From JAGWAJ01 sp965215155 (GTDB taxonomy: Bacteria > Acidobacteriota > Vicinamibacteria > Vicinamibacterales > UBA8438), in the NCBI GenBank assembly GCA_965215155.1, contig CBDCCY010000004.1, forward strand, positions 2,294,001 through 2,358,000: a stretch of DNA of 64,000 nt. The letters run 5' to 3'. Positions 44,843 through 53,052 of this stretch are shown piece after piece (positions within the stretch are counted from its first letter, which is position 1; each line of letters opens with the position of its first letter). The position numbers were made by a program, and so were the translations under genes. The notes under the pieces were generated by a model, which was not told the DNA's origin, did no database searches, and saw nothing but the letters and a program-made list of their open reading frames with translations.

Positions 44843-45826
44843 GTGACGTCCGCCGACCGGAAATCGCCCCCACCTCGAACTGCGGAGCTTCCCACCGACC
44901 TCGAACGGCTTCGCGGAGAGTTGGCGCGGCGGGAGCGCGACACCGAGAACCTGCGGCGCGAGAAGGGCCGGTTGCAGCGCAAGAGCAACCGACTGCAGCG
45001 GGAGAATGACCACCTGAAGCAAGAGAACGAGCGCCTGAAACGGCAATTGGACGAGGCCCGTCGGGCGGGTCGCCGGCAGGCCGCGCCGTTCGCCAAGGAC
45101 CGGCCGCAGGGTCGCGGGAGGCATCCCGGACGCCGAGCCGGTGCGGAGTATGGCCGCCATGGCTGCCGCCGGCGTCCGGCGCAGGTCGACGAGACCCACG
45201 CGGCGCCGATTCCGAGGGAATGTCCGGACTGCGGCGGCGCGGTCGAAAGGACCCGCGAGGCGTCGCAGTATCAGGAAGACCTGCCGGTGGTGCGCCCGGT
45301 GGTGCGGCGCTTTGCCATCGAGGTTGGTCACTGCACGCGGTGTCAGCGGCGGGTGCAGGGCCGCCACGAGCTGCAGACCTCGGACGCGCTGGGGGCGGCG
45401 GGCGTGCAGCTCGGTCCCGCGGTCGTGGCGCTGTTGGTCGAGCTGCACACGGAGATGGGGGTGCCGCTGGCGAAGGTCGCGCACCTGCTGCGGACCACGT
45501 TCGGGCTGCAGGTGACGCCGGGCGGGCTGGCCCACGTGCTGCACCGGGCGGCCCGTGCCGCCGCGCCGGCCTACACGGAACTGTGCGAGCAGGTCCGCAA
45601 CGCGCCCGTGGTCACGCCGGACGAGACGGGCTGGCGCGTCGGCGGCGAGCGCCATTGGCTGTGGACGTTCGTCACGCCGGAGACGACGGTCTACGCCATC
45701 TGCCCCGGCCGCGGGTTCGCCGATGCCGCCACGGTGCTGGGGACCGACTACGTCGGCGTGCTCGTGCGCGACGGATGGGCGCCGTATCGCTGCTACGACG
45801 GCCTGCACCAAACGTGTCTGGCGCAC
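44843..45826 (+). pseudogene. IS66-family transposase copy 1, N-terminal part
   Basis: This part has 328 codons. A coiled-coil N-terminus (RRERDTENLRREKGRLQRKS, ENDHLKQENERLKRQLDEAR) precedes a zinc-finger segment RECPDCGGAV ... CTRCQRR, then the catalytic region with VVTPDETGWRVGGERHWLW, GVLVRDGWAPYRCYDG and LHQTCLAH. Reading stops matching at codon CAC 45824-45826, where the RIT element starts; translation runs on to 45907 in RIT sequence. The C-terminal remainder begins at 49212 in frame. Confidence 0.9.
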
Positions 45827-45854
45827 TATGCCGATGTCGGGATTATTCCGATGT
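45827..45854 (+). repeat. RIT1 left terminal inverted repeat
   Basis: 28 bp beginning TATGCCGATGTCGGGATTAT and ending TCCGATGT; it is the exact complement of 49150-49177. Identical copies bound RIT2. Confidence 0.95.
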
Positions 45855-45966
45855 CCGCCCTGATGTCCCGGTCGTGCAGGGCGTCTTCGACGAGACGATC
45901 CGGATAATCACCGCGCGCTGACGGACGGAGACTCTTCTCTCACGACCCACGAGAGAGGAGGCTCTC

Positions 45967-47187
45967 ATGAGTGATCCGTCACGCGTTCCCGTCGTCGCCA
46001 TCGCTGGTTCGCTCAAGCCGTTCGCGGCGGGCTTCGCGACGGAGCTTGCGCAGCAAGGCTACACACCGCGCTCGCTGCGGACGCAGTTGTCTCTGGCGTC
46101 GGCCGTCAGCCGGTGGCTGCAGGCAAGAGGCCTCGACATCGGCGACCTGCCAGAGCGAACGCAGCAGTTTCTGCAAGCACGGCAGAAGGCCGGCTACAAG
46201 AGGCATCTGACGGGCAAGGCGCTGCGCCCGTTGCTGACGTACCTCCGGGCTCGTGGCGCGATCCCGCCTGCGACGACGCCCATCCCGACAGGGCCCGTGG
46301 ACAAGACCCTGGTGCTCTACCGGCACTACCTCACCGTGGAACGGGGTCTGGGCGAAGCCACCGCCCAGGGCTACGTCGATGCGGTCCGCCCCTTTCTGCG
46401 CGGCTGCATCTCGGCCGACGGCCTCGGGCTGGACCTCGAGCAACTCGGTGAGGCCGACGTGACTGCGTTCATGGTGGCGCGCTGTGCCGAGCAATCCCGC
46501 CGGGCCGCGCAACTGACGTCGACCGCACTGCGCTCGCTGCTGGTCTTCCTGCATGTCACCGGGGTGGTCCAGCGTTCGCTGGCGACGGCCGTCCCGTCGG
46601 TAGCCGGCCGACGACTGGTGGCGCTTCCGCCGCGCCTCGAGCCCGACCACGTCCGGCGACTGCTCGCCGCGTGCGACCCCCGGACGCTGGGAGGGCGCCG
46701 CGACTTTGCGGTCATCACCACGCTGGCCCGCCTCGGCCTGCGGGCCGCCGAAGTGGCGACCCTGCGTCTCGACGACGTGCACTGGCGCGCCGGCGAGGTC
46801 GTCGTACACGGCAAGGGGAATCGGGCCGAGCGCATGCCTCTCCCGACCGATGTGGGCAACGCGGTGGCCGCATATCTCCGCCAACGGCCGACCCGGGCGC
46901 AGGGGCGCACCGTCTTCGTCCGCCTGGTCGCGCCTCTGGGCCCGTTGAGCCCGACCGGGGTCACGCAGATTGTGGCCGCCGCCGCGCAGCGAGCCGGCCT
47001 CGGCGTCGTCCACGCACATCGGTTGCGTCATTTCGCGGCAACGCAACTGCTCCGAGCGGGCGCCCCCCTGTCCGAGATCCAGCACTTCCTGCGTCACGCC
47101 CGCCTGCAGACCACGGCGATCTACGCGAAGGTCGACCATGACGCCCTGCGCACGATCGCACGCGCGTGGCCTGGAGGTGCAGCATGA
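45967..47187 (+). CDS. ritA: RIT tyrosine recombinase A (copy 1)
   Basis: The 406-residue integrase has a SAM-like N-terminal DNA-binding half (FATELAQQGYTPRSLRTQLS) and a catalytic half with Arg in ARLGLRAAEVATLRLDD, the His-x-x-Arg box HAHRLRHFAATQLL and His/Tyr in IQHFLRHARLQTTAIYAKVD. All catalytic residues are present. A strong GAGGAGG lies just before ATG 45967, inside an inverted stretch (CTCTC...GAGAG), so initiation may be structured. Its stop overlaps the ritB start as ATGA. Confidence 0.92.
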   Translation: MSDPSRVPVVAIAGSLKPFAAGFATELAQQGYTPRSLRTQLSLASAVSRWLQARGLDIGDLPERTQQFLQARQKAGYKRHLTGKALRPLLTYLRARGAIPPATTPIPTGPVDKTLVLYRHYLTVERGLGEATAQGYVDAVRPFLRGCISADGLGLDLEQLGEADVTAFMVARCAEQSRRAAQLTSTALRSLLVFLHVTGVVQRSLATAVPSVAGRRLVALPPRLEPDHVRRLLAACDPRTLGGRRDFAVITTLARLGLRAAEVATLRLDDVHWRAGEVVVHGKGNRAERMPLPTDVGNAVAAYLRQRPTRAQGRTVFVRLVAPLGPLSPTGVTQIVAAAAQRAGLGVVHAHRLRHFAATQLLRAGAPLSEIQHFLRHARLQTTAIYAKVDHDALRTIARAWPGGAA

Positions 47188-48110
47188 CCTTCCTGCGTCA
47201 AGCCCTGGCCGACTATCTGACGATGCGCCGGGCGCTGGGCTACCGCTTGGCGCGCGCGGAGAAGCTCCTCGCGCAATTCCTGACCTATCTCGAAGACCGC
47301 GGGGAGACGCGCCTGCGCACCGAGACCGCCCTCGCCTGGGCGACACTCCCCGCCGGGAAGGACCCGAGGGCGTGGTGGGCCAGCCGACTCACCGTCGTCC
47401 GCGGCTTCGCGACCTTCGTGCGCACGATCGACCCGGCAACCGAGATACCGCCCGCCGACCTGTTGCAGGCGCGCGCCCAGCGCGCCACGCCGTACCCCTA
47501 CACCGACGAAGACATCGCGGCCCTGCTGGTCGCCACATCGGGGCTGCGCACCGGGCATCGGGCCGCAACGTATCGGACCCTGATCGGTCTGCTGGTCGTG
47601 ACCGGGATGCGCGTCGGTGAAGCCATCGCGCTCGATCGGCACGATTTCGACGCCGAGCAGGGGCTGATCACCGTCCGCCACGGCAAATTCGACAAGTCCC
47701 GTGCACTTCCGCTGCACCCCACAGCCAGCGCCGCGGTCCAGCAGTATCTGCTCCGCGCGGACCGGCTGGCGGCCCGGGACACCGCCGCGCTGTTCGTTTC
47801 TACCGCGGGCACGAGGCTGCTGTGCCGCAATGTACAGCAGACGTTCCGCACCCTGGTCCAGCGCGCGGGCCTCCGGCCGCACGCAGCCGCCTGTCGGCCA
47901 CGGCTGCACGACATCCGACATCGGTTCGCGACGTGCACGCTGCTCGACGCCTACCGACAGGGCCAGAATCCGGCGGCGCGAATCGCGCTCCTGGCCACCT
48001 ATCTCGGGCACGCCGACCCCAAGTACACATACTGGTACCTGTCGGCGGCACCGGCATTGATGCAGTTGGCCTCAGACCGCCTCGAACGCCATCTGGGGGC
48101 CTCAGCATGA
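47184..48110 (+). CDS. ritB: RIT tyrosine recombinase B (copy 1)
   Basis: The 308-residue recombinase has an N-terminal domain (ALADYLTMRRALGYRLARAE), Arg in VTGMRVGEAIALDRHDFD, the box RLHDIRHRFATCTLLD and His/Tyr in YLGHADPKYTYWYLS. The start ATG overlaps the ritA stop and has GGAGG at the right distance. It is intact here but carries a one-base deletion in RIT2. It probably acts with A and C in a mixed complex, as suggested for trios. Confidence 0.92.
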   Translation: MTFLRQALADYLTMRRALGYRLARAEKLLAQFLTYLEDRGETRLRTETALAWATLPAGKDPRAWWASRLTVVRGFATFVRTIDPATEIPPADLLQARAQRATPYPYTDEDIAALLVATSGLRTGHRAATYRTLIGLLVVTGMRVGEAIALDRHDFDAEQGLITVRHGKFDKSRALPLHPTASAAVQQYLLRADRLAARDTAALFVSTAGTRLLCRNVQQTFRTLVQRAGLRPHAAACRPRLHDIRHRFATCTLLDAYRQGQNPAARIALLATYLGHADPKYTYWYLSAAPALMQLASDRLERHLGASA

Positions 48111-49096
48111 GCGCCCTTGCTCCCACGCTCCAGGCGTTCTTCACCGAGCGGCTCGTGCACCAGCGCCACGCCAGCCCGCACACGGTCGCTGCCTACCGCG
48201 ACGCGTGGCGGATGCTCGTCCGCTTTGCCGCGGTCCACCTCGCCAAGGCCCCCTCGGACCTGGAACTCGGCGATCTCGACGCACCCCTCATCGGACGATT
48301 CCTGGCCCACCTCGAGCACGACCGCGCGAACACCGCGCGCACCCGCAACGCGCGGTTGTCGGCCATTCATGCCCTGTTCCGCTATGCCGCACTGGAGCAT
48401 CCCGAGCAGGCAGCCGTCATTGCCCGCGTACTCGCGATGCCCCCCACGCGCGGTCCACGTGGGCTCGTGACCTTCCTGTCCGACCTCGAAGTCGACGCCC
48501 TGCTCGCCGCCCCCGACCGCACCACGTGGACCGGGCGCCGCGACCACACTCTCCTCGCGCTCGCGATCCAGACCGGATTGCGCGCCGCCGAACTCACCGG
48601 CCTGCGCTGCACGGACCTGCACTTGGCGCGAGGTGCGCACGTCCACTGCCTTGGAAAAGGGCGCAAGCACCGGGTCACTCCGCTCACCAAGCCGGTGGCC
48701 GCCGCCCTGCGTGCCTGGCTGGCCGAATGCGCCAGCTCACCAGAGGCACCAGTCTTCCCTACGCGGACAGGCAAACCGCTCAGCCGAGACGCCCTCGCGC
48801 AACGCGTCACGACGCACGTGGCTGCTGCGGCCCACGCCTGCCCATCGCTCCGCGAGAAGACCGTCACCCCGCACACGCTGCGTCACACCGCAGCCATGCG
48901 GTTGCTGCACGCCGGGGTCGACAACACCGTCATCGCCCTGTGGCTCGGACACGAACACGTCCGCACCACCGACATCTACATCCATGCCGACCTCGCCCTG
49001 AAGGAACGGGCGCTCGCAAGGACCACCCCAGCCGAAGTCCGCGGGGGCCGCTATCAACCATCCGACGCGCTCCTGGCCTTTCTCGAAGGGCTGTGA
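48107..49096 (+). CDS. ritC: RIT tyrosine recombinase C (copy 1)
   Basis: The 329-residue recombinase is XerC/D-like: N-terminal core-binding domain (FFTERLVHQRHASPHTVAAY), Arg in QTGLRAAELTGLRCTDLH, the box TPHTLRHTAAMRLLHAG, and LGHEHVRTTDIYIHADLALK with catalytic His and Tyr. The start overlaps the ritB stop as ATGA, so the three genes are translationally coupled. The ISL3-type insertion hits the equivalent gene in RIT2 after codon LGKG. Confidence 0.92.
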   Translation: MSALAPTLQAFFTERLVHQRHASPHTVAAYRDAWRMLVRFAAVHLAKAPSDLELGDLDAPLIGRFLAHLEHDRANTARTRNARLSAIHALFRYAALEHPEQAAVIARVLAMPPTRGPRGLVTFLSDLEVDALLAAPDRTTWTGRRDHTLLALAIQTGLRAAELTGLRCTDLHLARGAHVHCLGKGRKHRVTPLTKPVAAALRAWLAECASSPEAPVFPTRTGKPLSRDALAQRVTTHVAAAAHACPSLREKTVTPHTLRHTAAMRLLHAGVDNTVIALWLGHEHVRTTDIYIHADLALKERALARTTPAEVRGGRYQPSDALLAFLEGL

Positions 49097-49110
49097 TTAT
49101 GCCGATCAGT

Positions 49111-49150
49111 TTGGTGCAGATGCCGCCAACAACAGGGGCGTCTGCACCAA
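49111..49150. repeat. Subterminal hairpin at the RIT1 right end
   Basis: TTGGTGCAGA and TCTGCACCAA form a perfect 10-bp stem around 20 bases, just after ritC. Nine bases of the terminal repeat (TATGCCGAT) also occur at 49098-49106 in direct orientation relative to the left end. The same sequence is in RIT2 next to its left end. It may be a terminator or a recombinase-binding subsite. Confidence 0.7.
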
Positions 49151-49177
49151 CATCGGAATAATCCCGACATCGGCATA
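49150..49177 (-). repeat. RIT1 right terminal inverted repeat
   Basis: 28 bp, the exact complement of 45827-45854, ending GGCATA and followed by GTGCGCC. Confidence 0.95.
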
Positions 49178-49211
49178 GTGCGCCTTATTCCGATATCGGA
49201 ATAAGGCGCAC
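49178..49211. repeat. 34-bp perfect palindrome at the RIT1/IS66 junction
   Basis: GTGCGCC, then a 20-bp inner palindrome (TTATTCCGAT and its complement), then GGCGCAC. The inner arms match the inner part of the RIT terminal repeat (TTATTCCGAT), and the outer heptamers are inverted copies of the insertion heptamer. It looks like two recombinase half-sites around a 7-bp crossover region rather than a terminator, since there is no T tract. Confidence 0.85.
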
Positions 49212-49718
49212 CTGTTACAACGCTGCAAGCAGCTCCGGGAGGACTATCCGAACAGTCCCTGGGCGGGCGACGTGGCGGCGGTCCTGCGGGCCGGTCTCGA
49301 CCTGCGGGACCGCTGCAACGCGGGAGCGCTGAGCGAGCACGGGATGGCCACGGCCCGCGGCCGACTCACGGCCCGGCTCGGGCGGCTGGTCGACGCCCCG
49401 CCGCCGCTGGACGACGCCGAGCGTTTCGCGGCGCACCTGGCCACCGAATTCCCGGCTGTGTTCCTATTCTTGTGGGACCCTTCGCTCGACGCCACCAACT
49501 GGCGCGCCGAACAGGCCCTCCGGCCCGCCGTGGTCATCCGCAAGGTGTGCGGCGGCAACCGCACCCGCCACGGCGCCGACACCCAGCAGGTCCTGGCCAG
49601 CGTCGTGCGCACCGCGCGCCAACGCGGCCTCGACCTGCCTCCGCTGATCGCCGCGATGTTGCGCGCGGTCGAGCCCGTTGTCCCCGAGCTCCTCGGCCTT
49701 CCGCCGCCGCTCCCGTAG
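49212..49718 (+). pseudogene. IS66-family transposase copy 1, C-terminal part
   Basis: 168 codons continue the transposase after the RIT element: LLQRCKQLREDYPNSPWAGD, LWDPSLDATNWRAEQALRP (final catalytic Glu in NWRAEQALRP), VCGGNRTRHGADTQQVLASV. Joined to 44843-45826 it gives a normal-length protein of 496 residues, so the RIT insertion is the only visible damage. Confidence 0.9.
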
Positions 49719-50018
49719 GCCGGCAACGTCCGACATACGACCTCGACGGGCGACCGGTCCCCGTGGCGCCCCGCCGCAGGAGGCGGACGACCGCACCGCC
49801 CGCGGCAGCCCGCGGTCGCCACCGGACTTCACGGAGAAATCGGCGCCGATGCTCCCGCGCGCCGGCTTGGCGTTCGGTGTCCGTGGCATCGCGACGGGGG
49901 AGGCAAGCCGCGCGAACACACTGTCGGTTCCAGCCACCGCGTCGACGCGCTGAAACCTCCGCACTCCAAGTCCACTCTCAGCCCGTGTCTATTGGGAAAT
50001 CACCCGCTAACCGAATAC

Positions 50019-50447
50019 GACAGACGATGCCTCGATCGGCTGGTGGCCGCCGCGCTGCCTACCTCCAGTGCCGCTCCGGTCAGCGGATCGATGCCTCTCC
50101 GACGTTCATCCGTGTGGCCTCCCCTGGTGGTGCACGTAAAGCCCGTGATGACTCCGCAACCGGACTATGGAGCGCGGCATGTCGCAGCGCTCTTCCTAAT
50201 CGTCGAACCGGGGGGCGAACGTCGTATCGACCCGGACCTCGTATCCGGGGTTCTGGGCCTGACGCCGACCGAGGGCCGCGTAGCGGCGTGGCTCGCGGAG
50301 GGCCGGTCGGTGCGCGAGATGGCAGAGGCCACGGGGCACACCAAGGGCGCTATCTACTGGCACCTGAAGCAGATCTATCAGAAACTGTCCATCTCAGGTC
50401 AGGTTGATCTGACTCGCATGGTGTTGTCCGTCACTGCGCTCGGATAG
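50019..50447 (+). pseudogene. LuxR-type paralogue, 3' fragment with intact HTH
   Basis: This fragment resumes the LuxR paralogue after the IS66-type element (DRRCLDRLVAAALPTSSAAP) and includes VHVKPVMTPQPDYGARHVAA and the full helix-turn-helix LGLTPTEGRVAAWLAEGRSV, EMAEATGHTKGAIYWHLKQI. An ATG inside the IS (49992) is in frame, so a small protein with only the DNA-binding domain could still be made. Confidence 0.88.
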
Positions 50448-50479
50448 CCTTGGCACACGGAGGTCTTTCGCTTCCGATC

Positions 50480-50495
50480 CTGTCAATTCTGGCAG
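50480..50495. promoter_or_regulatory. Dyad operator copy C, upstream of the caspase remnant
   Basis: CTGTCA ATTC TGGCAG (one mismatch in the left half), followed by CGACAG, with TACTAC beginning about 25 bp after the dyad. It lies 99 bp before the caspase pseudogene. Confidence 0.65.
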
Positions 50496-50594
50496 CGACA
50501 GCTAGGGCGCGTTCGCGGTACTACCTGCCGCGACGCCTAACCAAGGAACGACGCGGCCGACCCGGACGGCCGCCCTCCGACGGCTGAGTTCAAG

Positions 50595-51060
50595 ATGACG
50601 ACGGTGAGCGACGCGGACCGGATGGTGCTGTCGGAGGCGTTGCGACCGTTCACGCGGGAAAGTGCGGGGTCGGACGTCTCGCGGATGTACTACGCGGGGC
50701 ACGGCTTGGAGGTGGAGGGGGCAACGACTTGGTTCCGGTGGACGCGCGGCTGGAGCGGCACACGGACCGGCGGCGCGAGGCGGTGGAGCTAGACTGCATG
50801 CTGGCGGCGACGACCGGCCCGTCCTTTGCGGGTCGTAATCCTGGATGCGTTCCGGAACAACCGGCTGGCCCGGTCAATGCAACGTACCGGGCGGCGCGGA
50901 ACGTGAGCCGGGGGACTTTGGAAGCCTGGCCGAGTCCCTCCCGGGCGACGAGACGCCAGTGGCGTATGCCGCGGCGGCGGGGCGACGCCGGCGGACGGCA
51001 CGGGACGGGACGGGACGGGACCGCCTGTACACGTCGGCGCTGCTGGTCGGACAACTACCA
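50595..51060 (+). pseudogene. Caspase-family (peptidase C14) gene remnant
   Basis: Pieces of a metacaspase-like p20 domain appear in three frames: TRESAGSDVSRMYYAGHGLE (catalytic His kept), VPVDARLERHTDRRREAVEL, RVVILDAFRNNRLARSMQRT and FGSLAESLPGDETPVAYAAA, then LYTSALL. At the catalytic cysteine position of LDACRNN-type motifs this reads Phe. At least three frameshifts break it. It has no intact reading frame. Confidence 0.82.
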
Positions 51061-51070
51061 AGGTGGGTAG
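51055..51070. promoter_or_regulatory. Dyad operator copy D, after the caspase remnant
   Basis: CTACCA AGGT GGGTAG, followed by GGACAG; TAGGTA begins about 24 bp after the dyad. No intact gene follows before the IS630 element at 51247: an ATG at 51116 opens only 26 codons. It may once have driven the DUF4384 genes now beyond the insertion. Confidence 0.55.
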
Positions 51071-51246
51071 GGACAGTGGCGTTCCCTATGTGGTAGGTAC
51101 CACTAGTGTGGCACCATGACTCGGGGGCAGTTCGTCCGCTCTGGAGGATTCTGGTCAGAGCGCGCTGACCGACATCCGACTTCAGGGATGGGCTGACGCA
51201 GATGTCGCACCTAGAGAGCATCGCCGTCTAGAGAGGCTGTCCATGC

Positions 51247-52406
51247 TAGTGTGCACCGTCAGAAATACGTGAGCAGTAACGCTTCAGGGATTCCGATCTG
51301 CTCGGCGGTCTTCGTCCAGACGAAGGGCTTGGGGTCTTCGTTGTAGACCGCCAGGTACTCCTTGATCGCCGCCTCGAGTGCTTGGGTGCTGCGATGGGTT
51401 CCACGCCGGATCTGCTGCCGGGTGATCTCGGCGAACCAACGCTCTACCTGGTTGAGCCACGATGCGCTCGTGGGCGTGAAGTGCAGGTGATACCGAGGAC
51501 GCCGTGCCAGCCAGTCGTGGATCATCGCCGTCTTGTGCGTGCCGTAGTTGTCCAGCACCAGGTGGATGTCGAGGTCGGGCGGCACCGCCTTGTCGATCAC
51601 GGCGAGGAAGCGCTTGAACTCCACCGAGCGGTGCTTCCGAAAGCACCTGCCGATCACCTCGCCGGTGGCGGTGTTCAGGGCCGCGAACAACGAGGTCGTG
51701 CCGTGCCGTCGATAGTCGTGTGTCCGCTGCTCCGGTGCTCCCGGACGCATCGGCAACACCGGCTGGGTACGGTTCAACGCCTGGATCTGCGACTTCTCAT
51801 CCACAAACAGCACCACCGCTCGCTCCGGCGGATGCAGGTACAGCCCCACGATATCGCGCACTTTCTCGATGAACAACGGGTCTCGCGACAGCTTGAAGGT
51901 CTCGCTGCGATGGGGCTTGAGCGCGAACGCGCGCCACACGCGGCCGACGGTCGAAGCGCTCAGCCCGCAGGCTCGGGCCATCGACTCCCGGCTCCAATGC
52001 GTCGCCCCCCGTGGGGTCGTCTCCAGCGTCCGGACCACGACCCGTTCGACGTCCTCGTCCGACACCCGGCGCGGCGCGCCCGGCCGTGGTTCGTCCAGCA
52101 AGCCGTCGCAGCCGTTGCGCAGGAACCGCCGCCGCCACTTGCCGACCGTGGCCCGCGTCGTGCCCAGAGCCTGCGCCACGACCTGGTCGCTCCGTCCCGC
52201 GGCGCTCTGCAGCACGATGCGTGCCCTCAGGGCCAGAGCCTGCGCGGTATTGCGCCGGCGCAGCCAACCCTCCAGTTCCTCGCGCTGTGCGTCCGAGACC
52301 TCCGGGACCTCTCGTGTGTAATGGTTCGGCACGGCCCTCCTCGCTTCCGGGCCGACCGTACCACGAGCCGATTCTACTGGTCAATAACTTCAGGCGTTGG
52401 ACACTA
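51247..52406. mobile_element. IS630-family element
   Basis: The approximately 1,160-bp element has imperfect inverted ends starting at CTAG (GCTAGTGTGCACCGTCAGAA on the left; GCTAGTGTCCAACGCCTGAA as the complement of the right end). The TA at each tip fits the TA target preference of IS630. It has one intact transposase gene on the minus strand. Confidence 0.82.
51259..52332 (-). CDS. IS630-family transposase
   Basis: The 357-residue transposase has N-terminal helix-turn-helix regions (VVAQALGTTRATVGKWRRRF; ACGLSASTVGRVWRAF) and a DDE domain with Asp in VLFVDEKSQIQAL, Asp in IHLVLDNYGTHKTAMI and Glu in ASWLNQVERWFAEI. The start is GTG 52332 behind GAGGAGGG. It appears complete and potentially active. 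Confidence 0.93.
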   Translation of the reverse strand: MPNHYTREVPEVSDAQREELEGWLRRRNTAQALALRARIVLQSAAGRSDQVVAQALGTTRATVGKWRRRFLRNGCDGLLDEPRPGAPRRVSDEDVERVVVRTLETTPRGATHWSRESMARACGLSASTVGRVWRAFALKPHRSETFKLSRDPLFIEKVRDIVGLYLHPPERAVVLFVDEKSQIQALNRTQPVLPMRPGAPEQRTHDYRRHGTTSLFAALNTATGEVIGRCFRKHRSVEFKRFLAVIDKAVPPDLDIHLVLDNYGTHKTAMIHDWLARRPRYHLHFTPTSASWLNQVERWFAEITRQQIRRGTHRSTQALEAAIKEYLAVYNEDPKPFVWTKTAEQIGIPEALLLTYF

Positions 52407-52409
52407 GCT

Positions 52410-52880
52410 GCCCGCTCCGCCGGGACTGTCGACGTTGGGCGGAGTCGCACAGCCGATCCGCGCGAGCAGCTCCCGGAACTCAACCGCGCGGTGGCGGCAG
52501 ATGGTCCATCCGAGCACCTCGCGGGTCGAGACGTTGAAGGCCGGGTACAGATTCGCAGTCTCGCGGCCCTTGTAGTCGTCGGATCGGCTCTGGACGTGTC
52601 CGGACCGCGGCGGCACCAGGGGTTTCGTCCGGTCGAGGGCCTGCATCTGAACCTCCTCGCCGACCGAGAACAGCGAGTTGGCGGGCGGGTTGGGGTAGAG
52701 CCCAACGACGTCGATGACCTTCTCGGCGAACTCGCGCCCTCGGCCGATGTGGAAGGTTTTGAGCCGACACGGCTTCAGGTTCGCCGCCTGTCAGAGCCTC
52801 CGCATCTGTCAGCGGGTCACCTTGGCGCGAGCCAACACGCCCGTGCTTCGGTGGGTCGCCTCGCGCGGTGCTCGGAGGTC
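52410..52880 (-). pseudogene. Degraded IS630-like transposase remnant
   Basis: The minus strand encodes scattered IS630-like pieces: REATHRSTGVLARAKVT, FAEKVIDVVGLYPNPPANSL, VGEEVQMQALDRTKPLVP, YPAFNVSTREVLGWTICRHR and AVEFRELLARIG, with stops and frame changes between. It covers the central DDE region only. It differs clearly from the intact IS630 next to it, so it is an older, separate insertion. Confidence 0.75.
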
Positions 52881-53052
52881 AGGAACAGGACGCGCTCCGC
52901 GCCGGACCGGGACTTCTTACTGGAGGCCGAGCGCCGCCTTCGAGGCGGTGCCAGGCAGGGGCAACCTGCCGCAGGCCGGACGAGGCGGTCGTCCCCCGTG
53001 GACTCCTATCTTGACTAACGGCCAGCGAGCAACTGCTCGTGGAGGATTCGCG

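Larger units (their letters stand above)
45827..49204. mobile_element. RIT element copy 1 (three tyrosine recombinases)
   Basis: Three consecutive, overlapping tyrosine recombinase genes lie between perfect 28-bp inverted repeats (45827-45854 and 49150-49177). This is the layout of recombinase-in-trio (RIT) elements. GGCGCAC stands at both outer edges (45820-45826 and 49205-49211); deleting the element with one copy rejoins the IS66 transposase as CLAH-LLQRC. Beyond the right terminal repeat lie 27 further bases that are part of a 34-bp palindrome. There are no passenger genes. Confidence 0.9.
44764..50018. mobile_element. IS66-type element (copy 1) carrying a nested RIT element
   Basis: The ends are GTCTTCGGTTAGCGGGT on the left and the complement of GTATTCGGTTAGCGGGT on the right (16 of 17 matching). 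An exact 8-bp duplication GACAGACG lies outside each end (44756-44763, 50019-50026), the usual IS66 length. Removing the element joins H-E-D-R to R-C-L-D-R-L of the LuxR gene in frame. The RIT element at 45827 interrupts its only transposase gene. Only a TnpC-like gene is visible, as in the ISBst12 subgroup. The last 300 bp (49719-50018) hold no supported gene. Confidence 0.93.

Noticed and set aside
45967..49096. Integron or XerCD chromosome-dimer system
   Set aside because: There is no attC array or cassette, and three overlapping recombinases between inverted repeats fit a RIT element.
49178..49211. Rho-independent terminator
   Set aside because: The palindrome is perfect with no loop and no T tract, and lies inside an interrupted coding frame; it fits a recombination site better.
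44764..50018. IS66 composite transposon carrying integrase cargo
   Set aside because: The recombinase genes have their own perfect terminal repeats and split the transposase codon; they are a nested RIT insertion, not cargo.
50502..51246. Several small open frames between the LuxR remnant and IS630
   Set aside because: On the plus strand they are frameshifted pieces of the caspase remnant; on the minus strand they are shadows with Arg/Pro-rich composition.
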